In this document: piece after piece, positions 1 to 6,234 of the stretch
Position numbering within the stretch: the first letter of the stretch is position 1
Layout of the letters: the number at the start of each line of letters is the position of its first letter
Translations under genes and position numbers: made by a program
NCBI GenBank assembly: GCA_900757205.1
Contig: CAAENA010000003.1
Coordinates: 1 to 12,763, forward strand
DNA length: 12,763 nt
Reading direction: 5' to 3'
Source of the DNA: an uncultured Collinsella sp.
GTDB taxonomy: Bacteria; Actinomycetota; Coriobacteriia; Coriobacteriales; Coriobacteriaceae
Notes under the pieces: model-generated
The model's database searches: none
What the model saw: only the letters and a program-made list of their open reading frames with translations
What the model was told of the DNA's origin: nothing

Positions 1-155
1 ATTTCTATGTTCTTCCGCATTTTCTTACAGCACCATTTAAGAAAGTTACCGAGAAAATAATGACTGAGTTTTCGGATTTGAATCTATGCCCAATTAACAA
101 CTGTCAGGGAATTGTAATTGATGGTGAAGGTTCAAAGGTAATTTGCAAAGACTAA
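1..155 (+). CDS. C-terminal tail of an unrecognised AT-rich gene (5' end outside the window)
   Basis: An open frame enters from the left edge (codons in phase from base 3) and ends at TAA 153-155, giving about 50 residues. The end reads ...NNCQGIVIDGEGSKVICKD. I do not recognise the family and see no diagnostic motif. The tail is mixed hydrophilic, with two cysteines near a Gly-rich turn and no obvious membrane segment. Base composition is clearly AT-rich, with many A/T third positions (ttt, aaa, att, gaa), unlike the GC-rich genes from ftsH onward. Together with the insertion-sequence and recombinase remnants immediately downstream, this suggests horizontally acquired DNA. It could be the tail of a cargo gene of an integrated element. 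An internal ATG at 60 is in frame, but the frame is open back to the edge, so a longer upstream protein is more likely. Confidence 0.5.
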   Translation, partial: FYVLPHFLTAPFKKVTEKIMTEFSDLNLCPINNCQGIVIDGEGSKVICKD

Positions 156-195
156 TTTGAAAATACCAGTTTGCTGCACTCGTTCCTAGCAGGGT

Positions 196-215
196 TTGGG
201 GCAGGCACGCCCCAA
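196..215. repeat. 7-bp hairpin between the AT-rich gene and the IS end
   Basis: TTGGGGC (196-202) and GCCCCAA (209-215) form a perfect 7-bp stem with a 6-base loop. It lies 41 bases after the stop of the AT-rich gene. No T-run follows on either strand, so a Rho-independent terminator is possible but not shown. It may instead be part of the junction DNA beside the insertion sequence. Confidence 0.35.
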
Positions 216-242
216 CAAGAAGCCGTCCCAAAGGGGCAAGAA

Positions 243-269
243 TGGGGACTGGGGACGATTTCTTGGACC
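243..269 (-). repeat. Probable terminal inverted repeat (right end) of an IS3/IS150-type insertion sequence
   Basis: Read on the + strand, this begins TGGGGACTGGGG and ends in TTTCTTGGACC, two bases before the transposase stop. IS3-family ends start with 5'-TG. The IS150 end has the same plan: TG, a C/G-rich middle, then TTGTTGGAC. As expected for IS3 elements, the transposase stop lies directly against this terminus. No matching left end was found around 500-610, so only the right part of the element remains. No target-site duplication can be judged. Confidence 0.5.
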
Positions 270-270
270 G

Positions 271-501
271 TTACGCGGCCCTTCCCAGCGCGGAGCGGAA
301 CTCGGCCGGCGTGCGGCCACCGAGCGCATCGCTGCGCCTCTCCGTATTGTATCGGCCGAGCTGGCGCCCGAGTTCCTCGATGAAGCGGGCGGGGGTCCAG
401 TTCGACCAGTCCCTGCCGTGCCAGAACTCCTTCTTGAGCAGGCCGAAGAAGCCCTCCATCGCCGCGTTGTCCGGGCTGCAGCCCTTGGCGGACTGGATTG
501 G
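271..501 (-). pseudogene. IS3-family (IS150 group) transposase OrfB, C-terminal remnant
   Basis: The frame contains SAKGCSPDNAAMEGFFGLLK, then GRDW, RFIEELG, a YNTERR stretch and an ALGGRTPAEFR ending, stop TAA at 271-273. This is the typical end of IS3-family OrfB integrase-type (rve) transposases. It includes the last catalytic glutamate of the DDE triad (the E of AAMEGFF). Only about 76 codons are open. An in-frame TAG at 502-504 closes the frame upstream, and family resemblance stops near the first SAK residues (around base 490). The other two DDE residues and all of OrfA are missing, so this is a dead fragment. Its terminal repeat follows directly. What cut the element at ~490-505 is not visible. 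Confidence 0.85.
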
Positions 502-605
502 CTACGCTGATGTGGACAGTTCCGGGAGAGGCGCAAGAGACGGGAAGGCCGTGTGCGCGTTCCTGCGCGAGGGCCGTGGGGAGGGGCTGCCTGGGTACGG
601 CGCCT
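502..605. other. Unassigned junction DNA between the transposase and recombinase remnants
   Basis: About 100 GC-rich bases separate the two remnants. In all six frames I see no recognisable protein segment. On the - strand a GGAACTGTCCACATC stretch (around 508-522) loosely resembles insertion-sequence termini, but no partner repeat is present. It is best seen as scrap left by successive insertions or deletions. Confidence 0.3.
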
Positions 606-746
606 GTCAACTGGGTCTACGTCTTTGATGACCGGGTCGTACTCAATATCAACTTCACGGATGATGCCAAAACGGTCACCCGTGAGGAAGTGTTGGGTTC
701 GAGTGCTGTGGACAATGTTCCAGTATGCTGGGATCGAACTCGCTAG
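606..746 (+). pseudogene. Serine site-specific recombinase, C-terminal remnant
   Basis: The frame reads NWVYVFDDRVVLNINFTDD, then AKTVTREEVLGSS, stopping at TAG 744-746. This pattern (F-V-N-x-V-Y-x-[FY]-D-D-[RK]-[VI]-V-L-x-[FI]-N-[FY], then K-x-[VI]-T) is typical of the extreme C-terminus of large serine recombinases (Recombinase/zinc-ribbon families of integrative elements and phages). Everything N-terminal is missing: no resolvase catalytic domain and no zinc ribbon. Resemblance starts abruptly at 604-609. The last residues (WDRTR) probably come from reading antisense into the DUF523 gene, so the element boundary lies around 720-735. The frame is open upstream to 498, but that part does not look like recombinase. 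This is the scar of an integrated element whose body has been lost or replaced. Confidence 0.7.
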
Positions 747-1182
747 CCGGAATCACACGGTACCCGTGCCGCAGCAGCAGATCGACAAAAACACCATTGC
801 CCACAGTGAGCGTGCCGCTAAAGGTGCCATCGTAGACGCGACCCGCACCGCACGAGGGGCTACGGTCCTGTAAGACGCACGCAGCGATCTCGGACGGGCC
901 GCCCGCCTGCTCGCACATATCGAGCGCGCGCTCTGCACCCAGGCGAAACTCGCGATCGACCGAGATGCCCTCGCAGGTACAAACCTCGCCATTCACAATC
1001 TCGGACGGCTTGCGCGGTGTGGGCAAGCCGCCAAAAACCTCGGGGCACACCAACAGGACCTCGGTCCCTGTGCGTTCGCAGGCCTCGACCAACGCGCGAT
1101 GGTAATTGTCGAGCCCGTTATATTTGCAGCTCTCTCCCATCAAGCAGGCACTCACCACGATCTTCGTACATATCCCTCCCAA
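676..1182 (-). CDS. DUF523 / TudS-type protein (2-thiouracil desulfidase-like), with altered C-terminus and uncertain start
   Basis: The protein carries the DUF523 (COG1683) signatures in order: SACLMGESCKYNG, VCPEVFGGLPTPR, then SPSCGAGRVYDGTFSGTL. The conserved cysteines fall at residues 13, 46 and 111, counted from the TTG at 1182. Family members studied biochemically bind a [4Fe-4S] cluster through three cysteines and remove sulfur from thiouracil; that function is inferred here from family only. Two things are odd. First, the family-like part ends near HGYRVIPASEFDPS (about base 727), and the last ~16 residues are antisense to the recombinase remnant, so the native stop appears lost. Second, the best ribosome-binding sequence (GGGAGGG, 1174-1180) is two bases before an ATG (1171-1169) that is out of frame. 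In-frame starts are TTG 1182, which lies on that sequence, or GTG 1158/1155. The ftsH terminator lies directly upstream. The gene may be damaged at both ends. Confidence 0.75.
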   Translation of the reverse strand: MGGICTKIVVSACLMGESCKYNGLDNYHRALVEACERTGTEVLLVCPEVFGGLPTPRKPSEIVNGEVCTCEGISVDREFRLGAERALDMCEQAGGPSEIAACVLQDRSPSCGAGRVYDGTFSGTLTVGNGVFVDLLLRHGYRVIPASEFDPSILEHCPQHSNPTLPHG

Positions 1183-1223
1183 ACAAAACGCCCCATTTGA
1201 GATAGAAACTCAAATGGGGCGTT
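1181..1223 (-). terminator. Rho-independent terminator of ftsH
   Basis: AACGCCCCATTTGAG (1187-1201) and CTCAAATGGGGCGTT (1209-1223) form a perfect 15-bp stem with a 7-base loop. On the - strand the stem is followed by TTTTGTTT (1188-1181). It begins 20 bases after the ftsH stop. It ends directly against the Shine-Dalgarno-like sequence of the DUF523 gene, so that gene is reached only by read-through unless it has a promoter inside this stretch. Confidence 0.9.
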
Positions 1224-1242
1224 CGACGTTGTGCAACCAGCC

Positions 1243-3135
1243 TTACTGCTGCTTTGGCATCAGCGGATTCTCGCGCGTGAGGAGATTCATGAACTCCTCG
1301 CCCGTGATCGTCTCCTTCTTGTACAGATAACGAGCCAGCTCATGGAGCTTAAACTTGTTCTCCTTGAGGATCTGCAGGGCGCGGTCATGTGCGTCCTCGA
1401 TCAGCTTGGCGACGATCGCGTCGACGCGCTCGGCCGTACCGGGGGCACAGGTGAGCGACGTGTCCTGGTTGAGGTAGGCATTCTGAACGGTACCGAGCGC
1501 CATCATGCCAAACTCTTCCGACATACCAAAGCGCGTCACCATGTTGCGGGCGAGCTTGGTGGCCTGCTCGATATCGTTGGCAGCGCCGGTCGTCATCTCA
1601 CCAAAGATGAGCTCCTCGGCAGCACGTCCGCCGCAGTAGACAGCGAGCTTGTCGAGCACCTCCTGGCGCGTGGTCAAGAAGCGCTCGTCCTCCTCGACCT
1701 GCATGGTGTAGCCCAGAGCACCGCTCGTACGCGGCACGATGGTGATCTTCGTAACCGGCGCAGAACCCTTCTGGCGGGCGGCAACGATGGCATGGCCGAT
1801 CTCGTGATAGGACACGACCTGTTTCTCGTGATCGGACAGCACCGTGGACTTACGCTGCTGGCCGGCGATGACGACCTCCACCGACTCCTCAAAGTCATCC
1901 TGAGTCGCGCGCTTGCGACCCTCGCGGACGGCGCGCAGGGCGCCCTCGTTGATGATGTTGGCCAGGTCGGCACCCGAGGCGCCAGGCGTGGCGCGGGCGA
2001 TCGCGGTCAGGTCGATCGGCGGCTGCGTCTTCACGCTCTTGGCGTGCAGTTCAAGGATATTCTTGCGACCGGTCAGGTCGGGCAGCTCAACGGGGATGCG
2101 GCGGTCGAAGCGGCCGGGGCGCAGCAGGGCCGGATCAAGGCTGTCGGGACGGTTGGTCGCAGCGAGGACGACGATACCCTTGTGGTTATCGAATCCATCC
2201 ATCTCGGTCAGCAGCTGATTGAGCGTCTGCTCGCGCTCGTCGTTGCCACTAAAGCCGCCGCCATCGCGCTTCTTGCCGATGGTATCGATCTCGTCGATAA
2301 AGACGATGCACGGGGCCTTTTCCTTGGCCTGCTTAAACAGGTCGCGAACCTTAGCGGCGCCGCGGCCGACAAACATCTCAACAAACTCAGAACCAGAAAT
2401 ACTAAAGAACGGCACGCCCGCCTCGCCGGCCACAGCCTTGGCGAGCAGGGTTTTACCGGTACCCGGAGGGCCGACAAGGAGAGCGCCGCGTGGCAGTTTG
2501 GCGCCGATCTCCTCGTAGCGTTGCGGCTTCTCCAGAAAGTCGACGACCTCCTTGAGGGACTCCTTGGCCTCTTCCTGGCCGGCGACATCCTTAAAGGTCA
2601 CGCCCACGTCCTTGGAGGCGATCACGCGCGCGCCGGACTTGCCCAGTCCACCGCCGCCAAAACCACCGCCGCCAAAGTTCATCGACGGACCGTCATCACC
2701 CATGGCCTTCTTCATGCGGCGGTTGAGCCACCAGCCAATCAGGAAGAAAATCACCATGGGAAGAATGAGGGTGAGCAGGTAGTAGGTCATCAGGCCCGAG
2801 TTCTTATCGGGAACGACCGACTCAAGCGAAGCACCGGACTCAAGCACGCGATCGGTAAAGCCCGCGTCATTCGGCACACCGGTCGTCTTGTAGGCGATAT
2901 TCTCGTCCTCGCCCTTCTTGGTGTAATAAATCGTGTAATCGTCCGTGTTGTACTCGACCTTGTCGACGCTCTTCTTATCGAGCGCTTTGACAAACGTCGA
3001 GTAATCGGTCTTCGTAATCTGCTGCGTGTGACCGATGTTGGGGAACAGAACGGTCGAGAGCACGAGGTAGACGACGAAGGCGATGAGCACGTAGAGGATC
3101 ATATTCCGTCTACGTTTGTTGTCATCCATCTCCAT
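1243..3135 (-). CDS. ftsH: ATP-dependent zinc metalloprotease FtsH
   Basis: FtsH is a membrane-anchored AAA+ protease that extracts and degrades unassembled or damaged membrane proteins and some soluble regulators. From the chosen start, the order is: TM1 (~11-31), an extracytoplasmic FtsH_ext domain (~35-112), TM2 (~116-137), and a Gly-rich linker (~154-165). Then come Walker A GPPGTGKT (222-229), a pore loop MFVGRGAAK, Walker B FIDEID (279-284) and the second region of homology ending GRFDR (326-345). The M41 zinc site is HEIGH (444-448) with a third ligand D521 (AAND). It is full length at 630 residues. I chose ATG 3135 because GGAG (3148-3145) lies 9 bases before it; an in-frame ATG at 3150 would add five residues but has no such sequence. 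It is divergent from the cobO-like gene, 92 bases away, and has its own strong terminator. Confidence 0.97.
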   Translation of the reverse strand: MEMDDNKRRRNMILYVLIAFVVYLVLSTVLFPNIGHTQQITKTDYSTFVKALDKKSVDKVEYNTDDYTIYYTKKGEDENIAYKTTGVPNDAGFTDRVLESGASLESVVPDKNSGLMTYYLLTLILPMVIFFLIGWWLNRRMKKAMGDDGPSMNFGGGGFGGGGLGKSGARVIASKDVGVTFKDVAGQEEAKESLKEVVDFLEKPQRYEEIGAKLPRGALLVGPPGTGKTLLAKAVAGEAGVPFFSISGSEFVEMFVGRGAAKVRDLFKQAKEKAPCIVFIDEIDTIGKKRDGGGFSGNDEREQTLNQLLTEMDGFDNHKGIVVLAATNRPDSLDPALLRPGRFDRRIPVELPDLTGRKNILELHAKSVKTQPPIDLTAIARATPGASGADLANIINEGALRAVREGRKRATQDDFEESVEVVIAGQQRKSTVLSDHEKQVVSYHEIGHAIVAARQKGSAPVTKITIVPRTSGALGYTMQVEEDERFLTTRQEVLDKLAVYCGGRAAEELIFGEMTTGAANDIEQATKLARNMVTRFGMSEEFGMMALGTVQNAYLNQDTSLTCAPGTAERVDAIVAKLIEDAHDRALQILKENKFKLHELARYLYKKETITGEEFMNLLTRENPLMPKQQ

Positions 3136-3139
3136 CTGC

Positions 3140-3167
3140 TTGAACTCCATCTACTGGGGTTGATAAT
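3140..3167 (+). promoter_or_regulatory. Candidate promoter of the cobO-like gene
   Basis: A -35 box TTGAAC (3140-3145) and a -10 box GATAAT (3162-3167), 16 bases apart, would start transcription near 3174, about 54 bases before the ATG. The -35 box lies just upstream of the chosen ftsH start, so both genes would share a very compact divergent control region. The call is weak because it rests only on consensus match. Confidence 0.3.
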
Positions 3168-3227
3168 GCTATCTAGAATACCCAACCCGAACGGCGATAA
3201 ACCGACGCCGGGCACGAAAGGACAGAG

Positions 3228-3713
3228 ATGGCATCACTGGAAGTCGGCAAGGTTCAAATCTATACGGGCGACGGCAAGGGCAAGACGACGGCTGCGCTGG
3301 GGCTCGCGCTGCGCGCCACGGGCTATGGACTTAACGTGCTCATGCTTCAGTTTGCCAAGAAGCTGCACTGCGCCGAACATGACGCAGCTCCTCGATTGGG
3401 GCTACGGATCGTACAAGCCGACCGCGACACGCCCGAGACTTGCGCCGCGCAGATCATGGAGCTCGCACGCGAGCAGATTAGCCAGGTCGACGTGCTGATC
3501 TTGGATGAGCTGGGAGAAGCCATGCGCCGCGGCTTTGTGACGCGCGAAGATGTCGAAGCGTTGATCGCGATGAAACCAACCACCACGGAGCTCGTGCTCA
3601 CCGGCCGGGGCTTGCTGCCCCTCGCCGACCTTGCCGACCTGGTAACCGAAATGCGCCCCGTCAAACACTACTTCGACGAAGGCCTCCTAGCTCGCCAAGG
3701 CATCGAATACTAG
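3228..3713 (+). CDS. cobO: Cob(I)yrinic acid a,c-diamide adenosyltransferase family protein (CobO/BtuR-like)
   Basis: This ATP:corrinoid adenosyltransferase family transfers the adenosyl group of ATP to reduced cobalt, making adenosylcobalamin or its precursors. Visible motifs are the P-loop GDGKGKTT (residues 14-21), the acidic LDE (92-94) in VDVLILDELGEA, LTGR (124-127), and the family ending DLVTEMRPVKHYFDEG (137-152) with ARQGIEY at the C-terminus. At 161 residues it is slightly shorter than usual (170-200), with a trimmed region after the LQFAK strand (residues 40-65). ATG 3228 follows AAAGGA by five bases. No other cobalamin gene is nearby and there is no room for a cobalamin riboswitch, so it looks like a stand-alone salvage enzyme. 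It converges with the MATE gene. Substrate (cobinamide, cobalamin or other corrinoid) cannot be told from sequence. Confidence 0.88.
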   Translation: MASLEVGKVQIYTGDGKGKTTAALGLALRATGYGLNVLMLQFAKKLHCAEHDAAPRLGLRIVQADRDTPETCAAQIMELAREQISQVDVLILDELGEAMRRGFVTREDVEALIAMKPTTTELVLTGRGLLPLADLADLVTEMRPVKHYFDEGLLARQGIEY

Positions 3714-3739
3714 TCATTGCGGACGTCCCCAATGACTAG
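3710..3739. terminator. Inverted repeat holding both stop codons of the convergent cobO and MATE genes
   Basis: CTAGTCATTG (3710-3719) and CAATGACTAG (3730-3739) are a perfect 10-bp inverted repeat. The TAG at 3711-3713 stops the cobO-like gene. The TAG of the MATE gene (3738-3736 on the - strand) lies in the other arm. The loop carries a GGACGTCC palindrome (3721-3728). No T-run follows on either strand, so it may act as a Rho-assisted or RNA-stabilising hairpin rather than a classical terminator. Confidence 0.5.
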
Positions 3740-5085
3740 GCGGTGGCGCGACCGAGCCAGTTGCCGCTGTGATGGTAGACGGTGAACATCGCGGCGGTGA
3801 TTACCCAGGTCATGGGGTAGACCAGCAGCAGATGCTCGAGCGAGGGGTCGAGCGGCATAATCGCGAACACCCACGCCACGCGGAGCACGACGGTGCCAAA
3901 AATCGTGAGCATCATAGGCTGGAAGCTCACGCCAGCGCCGCGGATGGAGCCGGACGCGTTTTCGATAATCGAGAAGATCGCGTAGAACGGCGCGATGAAA
4001 TGAAGAATCGTCGTGGTGTAGGCCGAAATCGAAGCATCGTCGACAAACAGACGCGACAACGGACCCGAGAACACCAGTAGCACGGCAGACAGGCCACCAA
4101 TGAGCATAAACGACAGCACAAGCGACGTATGGTAGCCCTTGCGCATGCGCTCGTAGTTGCGCGCGCCAAAGTTCTGTGCCGAGAACGTGGTGATCGAAAC
4201 GCCAAGCGCCTCGGTAACCATCCAGACAATGCCATCCAAACGGCCCGAAAGACCCCACGCCGTGGTGACATCGGCACCAAACGAGTTGACCGACACCTGA
4301 ATCAAAACGTTGGAAATCGAATACGCAGCAGACTGAAAGCCAAGCGGCAGACCACACGAGATCATGCTCTTACAAATGCCAGGATCAATGCAGAGTTTGG
4401 ACAGTGAAAGCCGCCACGCACCCGGAGCGTGCATCATACGAATCACGATCATCGTGGCGTTGGAGCAAATGGTCAGCGCCACCGCGATGCCGCAGCCCAG
4501 AGCCTCCATATGAAGCACGGCAACGAAGATGACATCCAGCACCGCATTAACAAGGCAGCCGGAAGCAATGATCACAGCAGGACCGCGTGTGTCGCCCACG
4601 GCGCGCAGCAGCGCCGTTCCCATATTGAGCAGCAGCGCCGCAAACATGGCGGCAAAGTAGCAACGGGCATACGCCACACCCTCGGCCAGCAGCTCATGCG
4701 GTGTATTCATCAGCACAAGCATCGGCTCGACAAACACCATGCCCAGAATGGAAATGACAATGCCGCCCACCAGCGCGAGCGTCATGGCCGTATGGACCGA
4801 TCGGCTCAAGCGCTCGTCATCGTGCTGACCAAAAAACTGGCCGGTAATAACGGCACATCCAGCACCAACACCGACGCAAAAACCAATGCAGAGCTCCGTA
4901 AGCACCATCGTGGCCTGAATGCCACCCAGCGCAAGCTTGCCGCCAAACTGACCGACGATATAGGTACCGATAAGCGTGTATGCCTGCTGAAAGAACGAAC
5001 TAAAGAAGATGGGGACGCACAGCGACAGCAGCTGCTGCCAAATAACGCCCTGCGTTACATCGATAGCCGTAGATTTCTTAGCCAC
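3736..5085 (-). CDS. MATE family multidrug/metabolite efflux transporter
   Basis: This is a polytopic inner-membrane protein of about 449 residues, the usual size for MATE (MatE Pfam, NorM/DinF superfamily) antiporters, which export compounds in exchange for Na+ or H+. The N-terminus VTQGVIWQQLLSLCVPIFF, followed by FFQQAYTLIGTYIVGQFGG, matches the family opening. The internal repeat is visible as two halves of six helices, with GDTRGPA in the first half and GSIRGAG in the second. I chose GTG 5085 because GGGGAG precedes it by about five bases and family proteins begin shortly before the TQG motif; TTG 5118 would add 11 atypical residues. Substrate is unknown. It sits 125 bases after the RNA methyltransferase gene on the same strand and converges on cobO. 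Confidence 0.93.
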   Translation of the reverse strand: MAKKSTAIDVTQGVIWQQLLSLCVPIFFSSFFQQAYTLIGTYIVGQFGGKLALGGIQATMVLTELCIGFCVGVGAGCAVITGQFFGQHDDERLSRSVHTAMTLALVGGIVISILGMVFVEPMLVLMNTPHELLAEGVAYARCYFAAMFAALLLNMGTALLRAVGDTRGPAVIIASGCLVNAVLDVIFVAVLHMEALGCGIAVALTICSNATMIVIRMMHAPGAWRLSLSKLCIDPGICKSMISCGLPLGFQSAAYSISNVLIQVSVNSFGADVTTAWGLSGRLDGIVWMVTEALGVSITTFSAQNFGARNYERMRKGYHTSLVLSFMLIGGLSAVLLVFSGPLSRLFVDDASISAYTTTILHFIAPFYAIFSIIENASGSIRGAGVSFQPMMLTIFGTVVLRVAWVFAIMPLDPSLEHLLLVYPMTWVITAAMFTVYHHSGNWLGRATA

Positions 5086-5153
5086 ACGCCCTCCCCACCA
5101 GCGTACGTCAAACAACAAAACGGCACTTTAAAACGAAAGCCAAAACCAGCTTA

Positions 5154-5199
5154 GCACCGACCGACGTCGGCCGAAACGTCCCGAACCAGAGCCCGGTGC
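5154..5199 (-). terminator. Possible terminator hairpin after the RNA methyltransferase gene
   Basis: GCACCG (5154-5159) and CGGTGC (5194-5199) can pair around an inner perfect palindrome CCGACGTCGG (5161-5170). On the - strand it begins 12 bases after the methyltransferase stop. A T-rich stretch (CTGGTTTTGGCTTTCGTTTT) follows. The long loop makes this weak; the T-rich stretch may instead belong to the MATE promoter. Confidence 0.3.
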
Positions 5200-5210
5200 G
5201 AAATATCTGC

Positions 5211-6125
5211 CTAGTGATACAGCCCCGGCTGGTAGTGGTACTCGTTGCTCACATGCGGGCACAGTTGCCAAAAGGCGACGGCACTCGCAGCGGCAACGTT
5301 GAGTGAATCGACCCCGTGCGCCATCGGAATGCGCGCGGCTCGGTCGCAGCCGGCAATGGTCTTGGTGCCCAAGCCGGCACCCTCGGTACCCATAAAGATC
5401 GCTAGGCGGTCAATCTCCTGCAGCACGGGATCGTCCAGCGACACCGAATCATCCGTCAACGCCATGGCGGCACACGAAAAGCCGGCATCGTGCAGCGCCG
5501 CCAGTCCATCATGCGGCCATACGCGCGCCTCGCTGCCAATGCGCGTCCAGGGCACCTGGAACACCGTGCCCATGCTCACGCGGGCCGAGCGACGGTACAG
5601 CGGGTCACAGCAAGTGGGGCTCACCAAAATGCCATCGACGTTCAGCGCAGCCGCCGAGCGGAAAATCGCGCCGACATTGGTGTGGTCGACAATGCCCTCG
5701 AGCACGCACACGCGCACCGGGCGCTCACCCGCCGCCTCGACGACGCCACTCAAGAACTCGGCTACCGGAATCTGGCGTGGACGACGGAATGCCGCGAGCG
5801 CACCGCGCGTCACGTTAAAACCCGTCAGCTGCTCCATGAGCTCCATGGAGGCAACGAACACCGGGGCCGGACCCGCGCCCTCGCGCACAACCAGGCGCTC
5901 AAACAGCGGCATCATCTGATCGAGCCAGCGTTCGCCCAAAAGAAAGCTCACCGGCTCGTATCCGGCACGCACCGCACGCTCGATGACCTTGGCGCTCTCG
6001 GCGATAAAAATGCCCTTCTGCGGCTCCAGCACGCAGCGAAGCTCACGCTCGGTCAGTCGCACGTAGGCATCGAGCCGCTCGTCCTCGAGCGAATCGATTC
6101 GCAGCACCTCAACGGCATCAGTCAT
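5211..6125 (-). CDS. TrmH/SpoU-family RNA (2'-O) methyltransferase
   Basis: This is a SpoU-class (SPOUT) enzyme that transfers a methyl group from S-adenosylmethionine to a ribose 2'-OH in tRNA or rRNA. All three knot motifs are present (numbered from ATG 6125). Motif 1 is NVGAIFRSA with catalytic N150/R156 positions, motif 2 MGTEGAGL (245-252), and motif 3 SLNVAAASAV (274-283). The N-terminal ~110 residues resemble a substrate-binding domain preceding the SpoU fold (RLDAYVRLTERELR, then GIFIAES). Length is 304 residues. No start has a good ribosome-binding sequence. I prefer ATG 6125 because the conserved part begins shortly after it; ATG 6158 would add MCCKEGCGLAA. The exact target nucleotide is not predictable. 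It lies downstream of folA but behind a hairpin, so it is probably its own unit. Confidence 0.9.
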   Translation of the reverse strand: MTDAVEVLRIDSLEDERLDAYVRLTERELRCVLEPQKGIFIAESAKVIERAVRAGYEPVSFLLGERWLDQMMPLFERLVVREGAGPAPVFVASMELMEQLTGFNVTRGALAAFRRPRQIPVAEFLSGVVEAAGERPVRVCVLEGIVDHTNVGAIFRSAAALNVDGILVSPTCCDPLYRRSARVSMGTVFQVPWTRIGSEARVWPHDGLAALHDAGFSCAAMALTDDSVSLDDPVLQEIDRLAIFMGTEGAGLGTKTIAGCDRAARIPMAHGVDSLNVAAASAVAFWQLCPHVSNEYHYQPGLYH

Positions 6126-6169
6126 AGCAGCCAGCCCGCACCCTTCTTTACAGCACATCTATACCAAAC

Positions 6170-6194
6170 GAGGCGACGCTAAGCGCCGCCCCTC
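6170..6194 (-). terminator. Hairpin downstream of folA, likely terminator of thyA-folA
   Basis: On the - strand, GAGG, a two-base bulge and CGGCGC pair with GCGTCG and CCTC (one G-U pair) across a TTA loop. This gives a compact GC-rich stem of ten pairs. GTTTGG follows, a short T-tract only. It lies 41 bases after the folA stop and before the methyltransferase start. Confidence 0.45.
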
Positions 6195-6234
6195 AATCAT
6201 TCCAACCCGATAATACCGTGGGCAAATAGGAGAT

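Noticed and set aside
693..705. GGTTCGAGT resembling a tRNA T-loop, which might mark a tRNA attachment site
   Set aside because: No acceptor stem, anticodon arm or D-arm can be built around it. The bases are accounted for by the recombinase frame.
3151..3227. Cobalamin riboswitch before the adenosyltransferase gene
   Set aside because: The gap is under 100 bases, too short for the aptamer, and no B12-box-like sequence was seen.
1231..3498. A 755-codon open frame on the + strand opposite ftsH
   Set aside because: It is antisense to a complete FtsH with every catalytic motif. Long shadow frames are expected in GC-rich genes, and its translation matches no family plan.
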